A program made the translations under genes and the position numbers. A DNA stretch of 64,000 bases, taken from assembly GCF_042408735.1 (NCBI RefSeq), contig NZ_JBHOQV010000047.1, positions 1 to 64,000 of the forward strand, in the 5' to 3' direction. This DNA is from Thermogemmatispora sp042408735. Lineage in GTDB: Bacteria > Chloroflexota > Ktedonobacteria > Ktedonobacterales > Ktedonobacteraceae. Every line of letters begins with the position of its first letter. Position 1 is the stretch's first letter. This document shows, piece by piece, positions 26,455 to 35,441 of this stretch. Below the pieces are notes generated by a model. The model saw only the letters and a list, made by a program, of their open reading frames with translations, ran no database searches and was not told the DNA's origin.

Positions 26455-29379
26455 ATGAACCAGCAAGCGGCAAGTTCGCAACAGATTGAGCAGCTCTGGT
26501 ATACCTGGTCTGACCGGGGCCTGGAGAGTGCGCTCGCCGCCGGCTATCGCGTGCGGGCCTGCTCGCCGGGGTTGAGCAGTGGGGGGCGCCTGGACCAGAT
26601 GCGGCCTTATCTGAGATATCAGTTGCCAGCCGATGCCAAGGTGTCCAGCCTCAGTCTCGAGGAGGCGCCGCGGGCCCTGGCTCTCGTCAAGATCGGCAGC
26701 GAGCGAATTTTGCTACATAAGGTCTATGCCGGGCGCGACGGCGCTGGGCGGCCTGGCAATTATTTTGTGCATCTGCTGGCCGGCCTGGAACCTGCCTTTA
26801 GCGCCGACTGGGCCATTTGCTTCTGGCGCTATCGCGATGAGCTGCTCTGGCGGACCAGCGACGACCCCGGGCACGGCCTGACCTTGCCCCCGATTCCTTA
26901 CGAGGAGCTGAAGCGGCGCCTTGCAAGGCGCTGGCAGGCGGCCTTTAGTTCCGAGGTGGTGCCCCAGGGACCCGACTTTATCCTGCTCAGTGAGAGTGAG
27001 CGTCGCGCTGCTCTGGACTTTCTGCCCTTGCTGTTGCTGGCCTTCTTCGATCAGCAAGAGCGTGCTGACAGTCTTCAGGCCCAGAACGAGGCGGCGAAGA
27101 CGGCCTCGCAGCTCAAGCGCGGGGGCCACGAGGTCCTGGCTGGCGAAGGTCAGGCCGAGAGCGGCCTTTCTCCTATCTGTCTGGTTGCTACTCCTGACCA
27201 GGCGGCCTGGCTGGTCTGGGCCCTGGCGCAACTGCTGCCGCCGTCTCTGCGCCAGCGGCTGACCTTTAGTACCTATGAGGATAGCGGCGACTTGAGCGAC
27301 TCGCGCGCCATTCGGCGGGCCTTTGCCCTGGTGGCTACCTGCCCGGCGCGAGCCGAGCATGCGGCTACCTGGCTGAGCGAGCGTTTCCATCGCGAAGCCT
27401 GGATCTTCAATCTCTTTACCGGCCTGCATACGGCGCCGCGCGAGCTGCCGGAGGCGCAGGACTTTGCCGAGCTGGTCTCTGGCGCCTTCCGCGGAGGTGA
27501 GCTTGGCCTCATCGAGCAGCTTCACCGTGATCTGGAGGGTACCTACAGCGATATTCACAGCTTTTTGCAAGGCTATAAGCGCTGGAGAAATAATCAGAAT
27601 GTCTTGACGCCGGAAGCGATTGTCGAGATTATTCGCCATCATCCCGCCGACTGGTCCCAGCTCATGGTGCGCCGCCAGCTTTTGCAGTTGCTCTGCGAGA
27701 GCCAGCAGGGCGAGATGCTCCTCGACCGGTTGCTGGCTGATCTGCGGGCCCTGGCCGTCCAGCGCCGCCAGGACAGGCGACTTGATCAGGGCCTGGTGCG
27801 CTTCGAGAACGAGGCGCGCGATCTCTGGCGGAGGGGCGAACTCTCCACCGCGGCTCGCGTCCGTCTGTTGCTGACGCTGGAGGCCCTGGAGACGGAGCCT
27901 GGCCTTCTCGGGGAGCTGGTCGCAGGTCTCCTCAATGATCCGGCGGCTCAGCGTCTGCTGCAGGAAAGGCCGGACCGTTGCACTACTGTGCTGGCCTGTG
28001 CGGCTCGCGTGCTTGCGAGGCGAGAGTCAGAGCGCTACCGTGAGGTAGTCGGGAGGCTGCTGAGCGCTTATCGCGACTGGGAGTCCTGTCGTTCGCTGCT
28101 CTCGCTGACCCTGCCGGCAGCCTGGCGTGGAGAGCTGTTGCGTCTCTTGCGGCGGGTGCTGGCGAGCCTGACGCCGGTTGGAGTTGCCATGCCGTCGTTG
28201 TTCAGGGAAGGCGATTGGCGGCAGCTACGGCGGCTGCTGGGCCAGGCCCAGGGCGGAGCTGAGCGCGATGACGCTCTCGCCCTGGCGGGGCTGCTGCTCA
28301 GGAACCCGATGGCTCCCGCTTTCGATCTGCTGACTATCTGTTGCCAGCTCAGTCCTCCGCCTACCGAAGGCGAGCTGGGAGAGCTGCTGGGCGACTCGGC
28401 CTTGCTCAAAGAGCTAAGCGAGTTAGAGCTATGGCGGGTGGGGCAGGACTATCTCCAGAAGCGTCTGCAGAGCTATGCCAATGGGCTGCGGCAGTATGCG
28501 CAGCTCTACCTGCAGACGCGCCTGCCGACCCTGGAAGAGCTGTGCCTGCGCCTCTTTACTCTCTTCTGTTACTCTTTCTCCTCTTCCAGGGAGGAGCTGC
28601 TGAGGCTGCTCTTCTCTCAGGCTTCCGATGCCTTGCGCGAGCGGCTGCTGCTGGTCTGGCCACCGACATCGGTGAGGGCAGTGGCCGACCTGATCTGGGA
28701 GTGTGCCAGGAAAGGCGACCCCTTCTTCTTGCGCACGCGCATCGGTCTCTTCTTCTATCAACAGGTCGTGCAGGGGAAGTTCAAGCACGAGGAGAAGCTT
28801 CGGTTGCTGAACACCTGGCTGGAGCGCCAACCTGATCCCCTTGATCTGCAGATGCTGCTGGTCTCTAGCCAACTGGCGCCCGACGAAATCGCCTGGCTGC
28901 TGAAGAGCTATGGCCCCTCCTTTCTGACGGTGCCTGCCTATGCCCAGTGCAGGCAGCTCCACGTTCTGGCTCGGCGCTATCTGGAGGCTCTCGACCTGAA
29001 AGAGCTGCGCCAGCCCGAGACGAGCAGGCTCCTTGAGGTCCTGGCCACGCCCAGGATTGCCCTTCCCGACGACCTGGTCAGGCTGGCTCAATACTGGCGG
29101 TCCGTCGCCAGGGCTTTGATGGAGCGCAAGGAGACTCCCGATCTCGCTCGGGCCCTGGATGGTCTGTGGACCCTCCTGGAGAGCGGGCGCTATCATGTGC
29201 TTTATAAAACTCTCGCAAACGAGTTAAAGCTTTCAAAACGGCAAAAAAAGAAAAAAGGGAATGTAGTCAGTACCCGCTATACCCTCGAGGAGCTGAAACC
29301 CGAGGGGTTGCCAGCCAGGCGCTGGGGGCGCTGGCCGTGGCCCTTCCCCTGGCGTCCTCGTCTGCGCCGACGGTTCTGA
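26455..29379 (+). CDS. Large GTPase-associated protein (GAP1-like)
   Basis: 974 aa from ATG 26455 behind GGAGGAGCGG. The N-terminal ~250 residues open with EQLWYTWSDRGL, then GYRVRACSPGL, LVKIGSERILLHKVYAGRD, GNYFVHLLAG and CFWRYRDELLW. This pattern resembles GTPase-associated protein 1 N-terminal domains. Then FSTYEDSGD and a long all-helical region (about 300-930) follow without membrane segments. It ends in a Lys- then Arg/Trp-rich tail. GAP1-type proteins occur next to DO-GTPases and are thought to work with them; the biochemical role is unknown. Near the C-terminus is an A-AAA-AAG heptamer in the frame a -1 ribosomal slip would need (29244-29250). Confidence 0.6.
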   Translation: MNQQAASSQQIEQLWYTWSDRGLESALAAGYRVRACSPGLSSGGRLDQMRPYLRYQLPADAKVSSLSLEEAPRALALVKIGSERILLHKVYAGRDGAGRPGNYFVHLLAGLEPAFSADWAICFWRYRDELLWRTSDDPGHGLTLPPIPYEELKRRLARRWQAAFSSEVVPQGPDFILLSESERRAALDFLPLLLLAFFDQQERADSLQAQNEAAKTASQLKRGGHEVLAGEGQAESGLSPICLVATPDQAAWLVWALAQLLPPSLRQRLTFSTYEDSGDLSDSRAIRRAFALVATCPARAEHAATWLSERFHREAWIFNLFTGLHTAPRELPEAQDFAELVSGAFRGGELGLIEQLHRDLEGTYSDIHSFLQGYKRWRNNQNVLTPEAIVEIIRHHPADWSQLMVRRQLLQLLCESQQGEMLLDRLLADLRALAVQRRQDRRLDQGLVRFENEARDLWRRGELSTAARVRLLLTLEALETEPGLLGELVAGLLNDPAAQRLLQERPDRCTTVLACAARVLARRESERYREVVGRLLSAYRDWESCRSLLSLTLPAAWRGELLRLLRRVLASLTPVGVAMPSLFREGDWRQLRRLLGQAQGGAERDDALALAGLLLRNPMAPAFDLLTICCQLSPPPTEGELGELLGDSALLKELSELELWRVGQDYLQKRLQSYANGLRQYAQLYLQTRLPTLEELCLRLFTLFCYSFSSSREELLRLLFSQASDALRERLLLVWPPTSVRAVADLIWECARKGDPFFLRTRIGLFFYQQVVQGKFKHEEKLRLLNTWLERQPDPLDLQMLLVSSQLAPDEIAWLLKSYGPSFLTVPAYAQCRQLHVLARRYLEALDLKELRQPETSRLLEVLATPRIALPDDLVRLAQYWRSVARALMERKETPDLARALDGLWTLLESGRYHVLYKTLANELKLSKRQKKKKGNVVSTRYTLEELKPEGLPARRWGRWPWPFPWRPRLRRRF

Positions 29380-29496
29380 GGGGGGCCAGCCGGAGCGGAG
29401 GGAAGTCAGGCTGCCGAGGAGGCTTATGATCCCGATCATCTTCATCTCCACATATCCTCAAACTGCTTTTTCTCTGCTTGCTATCAGGAGTCATGT

Positions 29497-31041
29497 ATGC
29501 TTGATCCGCAGAAAATTCAGGACGAGTTAACGAGTCTGGAGCGCGAGGTCAGAGGCTTTGACGAGGCCGGGGCCGAGCGTCTGGCCACGCTGCAGGCCGC
29601 TCTCGCGGGGCAGGCGGCAGGGGCGACCTGGAGCGGCCTCGACCTGCAGGCGTACATTGCGCCTGCTCTCATCGTGAGCAGCTATCGTCAGCAGCGGCAA
29701 CCTGATCGGCGTCTGCTGCGCTTGCTCGAGGGGCTGCGCAATGTGCTGGTCTTTGTGCCGATCATGGTCACCTGGTATGGCATTGCCCAGGCCAGCAGCA
29801 GCTATCAGGCTTTGCTGCAGACCTGCTTGCAGAGGCGCAGCCTCTGCCCGCCCGATGTTGAGCAATCCTTTCTTTATCTCTGGCAACAAGGCTTTGATGG
29901 GCGTCTGGCTTCTGTCTGGAGCCTGAGCAGCGTTGGTCTCATCGATGCCTCTCTTCTGTTGATTGTTTTTCTGTTAACGCTGCTTGTGCTCTGGCTGGAG
30001 CGGCGCGGCGAGCGGCAACGCCAATGGGAGGCGCTCGCCTTTGAGCGTCGCCTGGCCCATGCGATCAGCGGGGCCGCCCTCGCCTTGCGCAGCCAGCACC
30101 TGGCTCTGACGCCGGGCGAGAATCTGGCCGAGGTGGCCCTGCGCATTGACCAAATGGCCAGCGAGGTGCTCACGACCTTCGATCGTCTGGCCGCGCGCCT
30201 CGGGCAGCGTTTCGACGACGTCGCCGATGGTCTCGAGCGGCGCTTTACGGAGGCGAGCGAGCGCCTCAAGACGGTAGCGGAAGAGTTGCTGCGCTCCGTC
30301 GAGACTATCAACGAGCGTTTTGGGCAGCAGTTCGCTCTTGGGCGGCAGCTACTTGAGCGCCTGGCGGAGCTGCTCGATGGGAGCGGGCGCCTGGCTGACG
30401 AGCTGCGAGGGGCGGCCACCATGCTGCAGGAGGCCAGCCGGGCGGTGGCCCAGGGCCTGCAGCAGGTCGGCGAGCCTTTGCAGCGTCTGGAGAAGCGCCA
30501 TGAGCGCCTGCTCGAAGAGATGGTCGATGCCAACGATCGCCTGGGGCAGGCCATCGCTGCTCTGGCGCCGCTCTCCCAGGGCTGGCAGCGTTTGATGAAC
30601 AGCATCGATACGCTCGATCTGGCGGTAGGACAACTGACCGCCCTGGGGAGGCATCTGGACGAGACCGCCAGGGACTGGCAGAGCTTCCTGGGCCAGCTTT
30701 CCCAGGAGCGTCAGGCCCAGGAGAGCATGGCGCTCCGTCTGGGCGAGGCGCTGACCAACCTGCACGACGCCATCGATGTTCTGGGCCAGGGGTCCCTCTA
30801 TCTGCGCTCGATTGCCGTCGATATGCAGGATACCCTGCGTCTGCAGGCGGCGGCGCTGCAGGATGGGCGCCTGCCCGCGCCGGGCGCGCCCGGCAGCCTG
30901 AGCGAGGCCGTGCAGACCCTGCGTCAGGGGGCTGAGGAGCTAAGCCGGGCGGCGACTCTGATCAGCGACGTGGCCAGTGCCTTTCGGAGCCTGGCTCCCT
31001 CCTTGAAGCCGCGCCATGAGGGCGGCGACGGGCTGATCTGA
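29497..31041 (+). CDS. Two-TM membrane protein with long cytoplasmic coiled coil (MotA/ZorA-position)
   Basis: 514 aa, start ATG 29497 behind AGGAG. A helical N-terminus is followed by TM1 around LRNVLVFVPIMVTWYGIAQA (about 80-105), an external loop of ~45 residues, and TM2 around DASLLLIVFLLTLLVLWL (about 148-168). The remaining ~340 residues are heptad-rich (RFDDVADGLERRFTEASERL and similar), so a long cytoplasmic coiled coil is expected. A membrane part with a coiled-coil tail, directly followed by a MotB/ExbD-like one-TM protein, recalls ZorA-ZorB or MotA-MotB pairs. The four-TM MotA core is not visible, so this is an analogy of architecture. Confidence 0.6.
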   Translation: MLDPQKIQDELTSLEREVRGFDEAGAERLATLQAALAGQAAGATWSGLDLQAYIAPALIVSSYRQQRQPDRRLLRLLEGLRNVLVFVPIMVTWYGIAQASSSYQALLQTCLQRRSLCPPDVEQSFLYLWQQGFDGRLASVWSLSSVGLIDASLLLIVFLLTLLVLWLERRGERQRQWEALAFERRLAHAISGAALALRSQHLALTPGENLAEVALRIDQMASEVLTTFDRLAARLGQRFDDVADGLERRFTEASERLKTVAEELLRSVETINERFGQQFALGRQLLERLAELLDGSGRLADELRGAATMLQEASRAVAQGLQQVGEPLQRLEKRHERLLEEMVDANDRLGQAIAALAPLSQGWQRLMNSIDTLDLAVGQLTALGRHLDETARDWQSFLGQLSQERQAQESMALRLGEALTNLHDAIDVLGQGSLYLRSIAVDMQDTLRLQAAALQDGRLPAPGAPGSLSEAVQTLRQGAEELSRAATLISDVASAFRSLAPSLKPRHEGGDGLI

Positions 31042-31184
31042 GCGAGCCGGTGGCTCGTCCTCTCTCTCTGTGGCGGGCAGGCCCCTGGGCTGAGGCGGAA
31101 GCTGCCTGCGAGAGAGGGAGAGGGCTGCCGACGAGCGACGCAGAGGGTAGCAAAGCAAGGCAACGCCAGAAGGAGCATCCGACA

Positions 31185-31745
31185 ATGTCCAGCTTTCCTC
31201 GTCCTCCCCGCGTGCGTGAGAGTACCTTGCTGGCCGGCTGGCTCTTCGCCGATCTGCTGCTTGGCCTGGCCGTGATCTTTCTGGCCGCCAACAGCTACGC
31301 CAGGGTGCCGCCACCGATGACGCCGACGCCGACGCCGACGGTCCTGAGAGCGACGCCGACGCCGACAGTTCTGCCGCGCCTTGAGCTGCACCATCACCGC
31401 TTTACGGTGACGGTCGATGCCAACGGTCTGCTGAGCAACGATGCTGGGGCCGTGGCGGCCTTCAAGCAGCAGGTGCGAGGGCAGTCCTTCCTGGTTGGGC
31501 GCACGGCGGGCCTGGTCATTGTCTACGATGGCGCCCCGAGCGTGGACGCCATCGGGGCCGCGCTCGATGTCTCGCGCAAGGCCATGAGCCTGCTCGCCGA
31601 GATGGGCAGCCGGGAGCACTTTGCCTTTACCTGTACCTCCTTCTACGATCCTCTCTATACCCTGGGCCAGGATCAGAACAGGCTAACGATCGACGTCTAT
31701 CTGTTTACTGAGCGGCTTGAGAGCTGCCCGTCCTCCCTCCTCTAG
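31185..31745 (+). CDS. One-TM MotB/ZorB/ExbD-like protein
   Basis: 186 aa from ATG 31185 behind AGAAGGAGC; the frame is open from 31050 but the earlier part is not needed. A short cytoplasmic N-terminus is followed by one TM, GWLFADLLLGLAVIFLAANS (about 17-36). An Asp sits near its start, exactly where MotB, ExbD and ZorB carry their ion-coupling Asp. A Thr-Pro repeat linker (PTPTPT) then leads to a ~120-residue external domain. It lacks an obvious OmpA-type peptidoglycan motif. It is probably the stator-like partner of the preceding coiled-coil protein. Confidence 0.6.
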   Translation: MSSFPRPPRVRESTLLAGWLFADLLLGLAVIFLAANSYARVPPPMTPTPTPTVLRATPTPTVLPRLELHHHRFTVTVDANGLLSNDAGAVAAFKQQVRGQSFLVGRTAGLVIVYDGAPSVDAIGAALDVSRKAMSLLAEMGSREHFAFTCTSFYDPLYTLGQDQNRLTIDVYLFTERLESCPSSLL

Positions 31746-31907
31746 CGGCTGAGCGCAGCGAAGCGGAGCGCTCCAGGCAGATCGGTGGCGCCGGCCATCG
31801 CTCGCTGTCTGCCTCCGGCGCGCGCGGTCCGTGCTCATCTTGTAGTGATGGCGGGCCGGGACCGGTCCGGCTTCAGCCAGACCAGACCAGAAAGGAGTGT
31901 GCTTGTG

Positions 31908-32735
31908 ATGCAGCAGCACCCGCAGGGAAGAGGTCCCGAAGAGCGCTGGAGCGCGGCGACGGCCTACGAGCCGTATGTCGGGCGCTGGAGCCGTCTGGTC
32001 GCGCAGGAGTTCGTGGGCTGGCTGGGGCAGCCGCGTGGCCTGCGCTGGCTCGATGTGGGCTGCGGGACCGGGGCGCTCTCGGCGGCCGTGCTGGCTCTGG
32101 CGGCCCCGGCGGCCCTGCTCGGCATCGATCGCTCAGCGGATTACGTGGCCTTTGCCCGGGCCCAACTGGCCGATCCACGTGTCTCTTTCGTGGTGGCCGA
32201 TGCCCTGCAGCTCCCGGTGGCCGACAGCAGCTATGATCTGGCGGTCAGCGGGCTGGTGCTCAATTTTGTCTCCCAGCCGGCCCAGATGCTGGCCGAGATG
32301 CGGCGCGCCGTGGTGCCCGGGGGAACGGTCGCCCTCTACGTCTGGGACTATGCCCAGGGCATGGGGCTGATGCGCGCTTTCTGGGATGCGGCGACGGCCC
32401 TTGATCCCGAGGCGGCGAACCTCGATGAGGGACGACGCTTTCCGCTCTGTCAGCCGCAGCCGCTGGAGCGGCTCTTTGCCTCTGCCGGCCTGGAAGCGGT
32501 GACCCTGCGCCCGATCGAGATCGAGACGCGCTTCCGCGATTTCGAGGACTACTGGTCGCCCTTCCTTGGGGGCCAGGGGCCAGCCCCGGGCTACGCCATG
32601 TCCCTGCCGGCGGAGCGGCGAGCCGCCCTGCGCGAACGCCTGCGGGCGACCCTGCCCAGCGCCGCCGATGGCTCGATTACTCTCACCGCCCGCGCCTGGG
32701 CCGTGCGCGGCTCGCGTCCCGCTTCGGCCACCTGA
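31908..32735 (+). CDS. Class I SAM-dependent methyltransferase
   Basis: 275 aa from ATG 31908 behind AAAGGAG. It has RWLDVGCGTGALSAAVL (motif I), LLGIDRSADYVAFAR, FVVADALQLPVADSSYDLAVSGLVLNF and VVPGGTVALYVWDYA, in the standard order. The C-terminal part (FRDFEDYWSPFLGGQG) resembles small-molecule methyltransferases of the UbiE/menG-like group. It follows the GTPase cluster on the same strand after 162 bp and may or may not belong to it. Confidence 0.82.
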   Translation: MQQHPQGRGPEERWSAATAYEPYVGRWSRLVAQEFVGWLGQPRGLRWLDVGCGTGALSAAVLALAAPAALLGIDRSADYVAFARAQLADPRVSFVVADALQLPVADSSYDLAVSGLVLNFVSQPAQMLAEMRRAVVPGGTVALYVWDYAQGMGLMRAFWDAATALDPEAANLDEGRRFPLCQPQPLERLFASAGLEAVTLRPIEIETRFRDFEDYWSPFLGGQGPAPGYAMSLPAERRAALRERLRATLPSAADGSITLTARAWAVRGSRPASAT

Positions 32736-33043
32736 GCGCGCCTGGCGGGCTAACGGAACCGGACTGCGGGGAGCGCACCAGCCGGTCGGCCGGCCGGCCG
32801 GTCTGCTTACTTGCCAATCAGCGCCTGTCTGGCTGCTGGCTTGTCTGCTTGCGCTCTCCGCGCGCCTGTCTGGCTGTCTGCCTGCCTGCCACCTGTCCGC
32901 CGGTCCCCGTTCGTCCGGCTGCCGGCCTCTCCTTCTCCGTCTGACCTGGGCCAGCGGCCACATAGCTGGCGGCCAGCCAGGGTAGGCTCGCCGGAGCAAG
33001 GCGGGCGGCTGGGCGCTGTGGGAAGGAGGCGGACCCCCGGGCG
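32736..33043. other. Convergent intergenic region with CTGSC-type simple repeats
   Basis: 308 bases between converging genes. It contains a GGCC/GGCCGG palindromic run near 32789-32802 and a 15-bp direct repeat GCGCCTGTCTGGCTG at 32821-32835 and 32862-32876 (period 41). No gene seen. Confidence 0.4.
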
Positions 33044-33943
33044 CTAGCGCTCGCGCTCGCTGCGCACGAAGAGCAGCGTGCCCGCGATCAGGCAGGCCAG
33101 CGTCAGAGCGCAGACGATGGCCAGGTTGATCCAGGGGGCCTCGAGAACCACCTGCCCGTACTCGGGTTGGCCGCTGTAGACGACGTTGCGCAGCAGGTCG
33201 ACGGCGTAGCGCATCGGCGTGATCTTGGAGAGCAGATCGAGATACCAGGGCAGGTTGCGCATGGGGGCGAAGGACCCGGCCAGGAAGAACTGCGGGAAGA
33301 CCAGCATGGGAATGACCTGGTTGGCGCTGCGCTGGCTGCTGAAGAGCGAGATGAGCAGGACGCCGAGGGCGCCACCGGAGAAGCAGATCAGCAGGGCCAC
33401 CGGCAGCAGGAAGAGCAGACCCAGGGGCGAGAGCGGGAAGTCGAAGAAGAAGACGCCGAGGAGCAGGACCAGCAGGCCCTGGACCAGGGCGACCAGGGAG
33501 GCCCCCAGGATCTTGCCGAAGATCAGGGCGTAGCGCGAGACGGGGGCGATCAGCAGCTCCTGGGTAAAGTCGTTCTCGCGATCCTCGACCAGCGAGAGGA
33601 TGCCCTGCAGGGTGTACTGATAGAGGGTCATGGCCAGCATGCCGGTGGCGGCGAAGCCCGTCAGGCTGTAGCCGGCGGCCTGGCCGAAGTTGCTCTGCAG
33701 CGGCCCCTCGAGGCCGGCAATCAGCAGGAAGGGCACGATGACCGAGAAGATGATCAGGGCCTTATCGCGCAGGGAGCGCATGATCTCGCGCGCGACGATC
33801 GTCACGATGGCGTTCCAGGTGGCATTGAGAGGGCGCTGCGTCTGCTTCGGCTCCAGGATGAGGCGCAGCAGCTCGTCGCGGCGGCTGGCCTCAGCGGCAG
33901 AGGCCGTGTTGGGCAGGGACGACGGATGAGATTGTACTGACAT
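33044..33943 (-). CDS. ABC-2 type transporter permease
   Basis: 299 aa. A cytoplasmic N-terminus of ~55 residues is followed by six hydrophobic segments. The ABC-2 core features EDRENDFTQELLIAPVSR and IPMLVFPQFFLAGSFAPMRNLPWYL are clear (F-L-(A/S)-G-x-x-x-P near the fifth segment). It forms an exporter with the ATPase encoded 5 bp upstream. Typical substrates of DrrB-like permeases are antibiotics or lipids; none can be assigned here. Confidence 0.88.
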   Translation of the reverse strand: MSVQSHPSSLPNTASAAEASRRDELLRLILEPKQTQRPLNATWNAIVTIVAREIMRSLRDKALIIFSVIVPFLLIAGLEGPLQSNFGQAAGYSLTGFAATGMLAMTLYQYTLQGILSLVEDRENDFTQELLIAPVSRYALIFGKILGASLVALVQGLLVLLLGVFFFDFPLSPLGLLFLLPVALLICFSGGALGVLLISLFSSQRSANQVIPMLVFPQFFLAGSFAPMRNLPWYLDLLSKITPMRYAVDLLRNVVYSGQPEYGQVVLEAPWINLAIVCALTLACLIAGTLLFVRSERER

Positions 33944-33948
33944 GCTTG

Positions 33949-34956
33949 CTATTCCTCCTCACTTTCCAGGGTCTGCCGGCCGATGATTTCCAGATAGGCT
34001 TCTTCCAGACTGGGAGTGCGCGTCTGCACCAGGCTGAGCGGGGTCTCCAGGCGCTGCAGGAGGCGCTGGACGGCGGGGCCGGCGATGGGCAGCTCGAAGA
34101 CGGCCCCCTCCTGGAAAGGCAGCCCGAGCTGCTGCAGCTCCTGGCGCAGGCGGGGGCGATCGGGAGCATCCAGCAACAGGCTGGCCCTGGTAAGGGCGGT
34201 CTTGAGCTGGGCCGGCGTGCCGGAGGCCACGATCTTGCCACGGCTCATGATGCAAACGGCATCGGCCTCTTCGACTTCTTCGAGGTAATGGGTGGTCAAA
34301 AAGATGGTCGTGCGCCCGGTGGCGCGCACGCGCCGCAGATAGTCCCACAGGCTATGACGGCTCTCGGGATCAAGCCCGGTCGTCGGCTCGTCGAGGAAGA
34401 GCACGGCGGGCCGGTGCAGCAGGCCGCGCAGGATCTCTAGCTTGCGCTTCATGCCGCCGGAGAAGGTTTTGACGGGCCGAAAGAGGCTCTCGCTGATGTC
34501 GAGCAGCTCGGCCAGGGCCTCGACCTGCTGCCGGTAGGCGGCGGGCATGAGGCGGAAGGCCGGACGATAGGGGTAGACGCCGTACAGAGAGGCGTGCAGG
34601 CGAACGTTCTCTTCGGCGGTCAGGTTCTCGTCCAGGCTGGGCTTCTGGAAGACGATGCCGATCTGGCGCCGGATCTGGTGGGCCTGCTTCTCCAGGTCGT
34701 AGCCGGCGATGCGCACGCGGCCCGCGCTCGGACTGAGCGTGGTGGTCAGAATGGAGATGACGGTCGTTTTGCCGGCCCCGTTTGGCCCCAGCAGGGCGAA
34801 GAGGCTGCCGGCAGGAACGCTGAAGCTGACGCCGTCGACGGCGTTGCGCTCGGCCTTCTTGTAACGCTTGACCAGGTCCTCAACCTGGATGACGGCCTCC
34901 GCCGTGGCCTCTCTCTCCTGGCCAGGCTGGCTCTCGCTGGTGGTGATGGTCTGCAT
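33949..34956 (-). CDS. ABC transporter ATP-binding protein (DrrA-type)
   Basis: 335 aa from ATG 34956 (MQTITTSES), which has AAGAAGG upstream; in-frame ATGs at 34977 and 35037 are alternatives. It has Walker A GPNGAGKTT, Q-loop VFQKPSLDENLT, signature FSGGMKRKLEIL, Walker B VLFLDEPTTGLD and H-loop TTHYLEE. The DENLT after the Q-loop and the DUF4162-like C-terminal part (PSLEEAYLEIIG) are typical of drug or lipid exporters. It is transcribed with the permease at 33044. Confidence 0.9.
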   Translation of the reverse strand: MQTITTSESQPGQEREATAEAVIQVEDLVKRYKKAERNAVDGVSFSVPAGSLFALLGPNGAGKTTVISILTTTLSPSAGRVRIAGYDLEKQAHQIRRQIGIVFQKPSLDENLTAEENVRLHASLYGVYPYRPAFRLMPAAYRQQVEALAELLDISESLFRPVKTFSGGMKRKLEILRGLLHRPAVLFLDEPTTGLDPESRHSLWDYLRRVRATGRTTIFLTTHYLEEVEEADAVCIMSRGKIVASGTPAQLKTALTRASLLLDAPDRPRLRQELQQLGLPFQEGAVFELPIAGPAVQRLLQRLETPLSLVQTRTPSLEEAYLEIIGRQTLESEEE

Positions 34957-35441
34957 CGATCTTTTGCCTTCTTTCATGGCTGGAATGACGTTCCCTGGCT
35001 TCACACGGGCAAGGATGCGCTCGGGCGCGGCCTCCACGCTGGCCTGGCCTGGCCTGGCCTGCCGCCCTCCTACCTGACCTTTGTCGCCCGCCGCCTCTCC
35101 TCCTCCGCCTCTCCTCTGCCCCCTTCCTTCCGTTCAACTCCACCTGTTCTCCTTCTCTCCTCTTCTCTCTTCTCCTCTCTCCTGGCGATCCCGGCGGGCC
35201 GCTTCCCCCTTCCCGGGGAGCGGCGGCTCGCTCCGGCTCAGACCAGCCCGCGCTGTCGCCGTTGTGGCTTGTGGGGCCAGGGCCAGGCCGGCCCACAGTT
35301 CCGCCCGGCCTGGCCCTGGCAGGTGCTCTGCCCTGGCGCTGACGTTGTTAGTGTAGCGCCGGCCCGAAGGTGGGGCGTCATCCTTCTGGATGATGGCCGG
35401 GGTGATTTGCGGGCGGGCGGGCGCGGCCCGGCTGGGTTCTG
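34957..35441. other. Intergenic region with polypyrimidine tract
   Basis: 485 bases between two minus-strand genes. 35093-35184 is almost pure C/T on the plus strand (pure purine on the minus strand, the transcribed sense). A short GGCCT/CTGGC repeat is at 35041-35060. A small hairpin TCATCC-TTCT-GGATGA (35380-35395) lies about 50 bp past the LuxR gene stop. No gene seen. Confidence 0.4.

Noticed and set aside
17878..31745. Direct assignment of the cluster as a Zorya system
   Set aside because: No ZorC, ZorD or ZorE (SNF2 helicase, HNH nuclease) is present, and the MotA-like protein has only two visible TMs; only the membrane pair is similar in layout.
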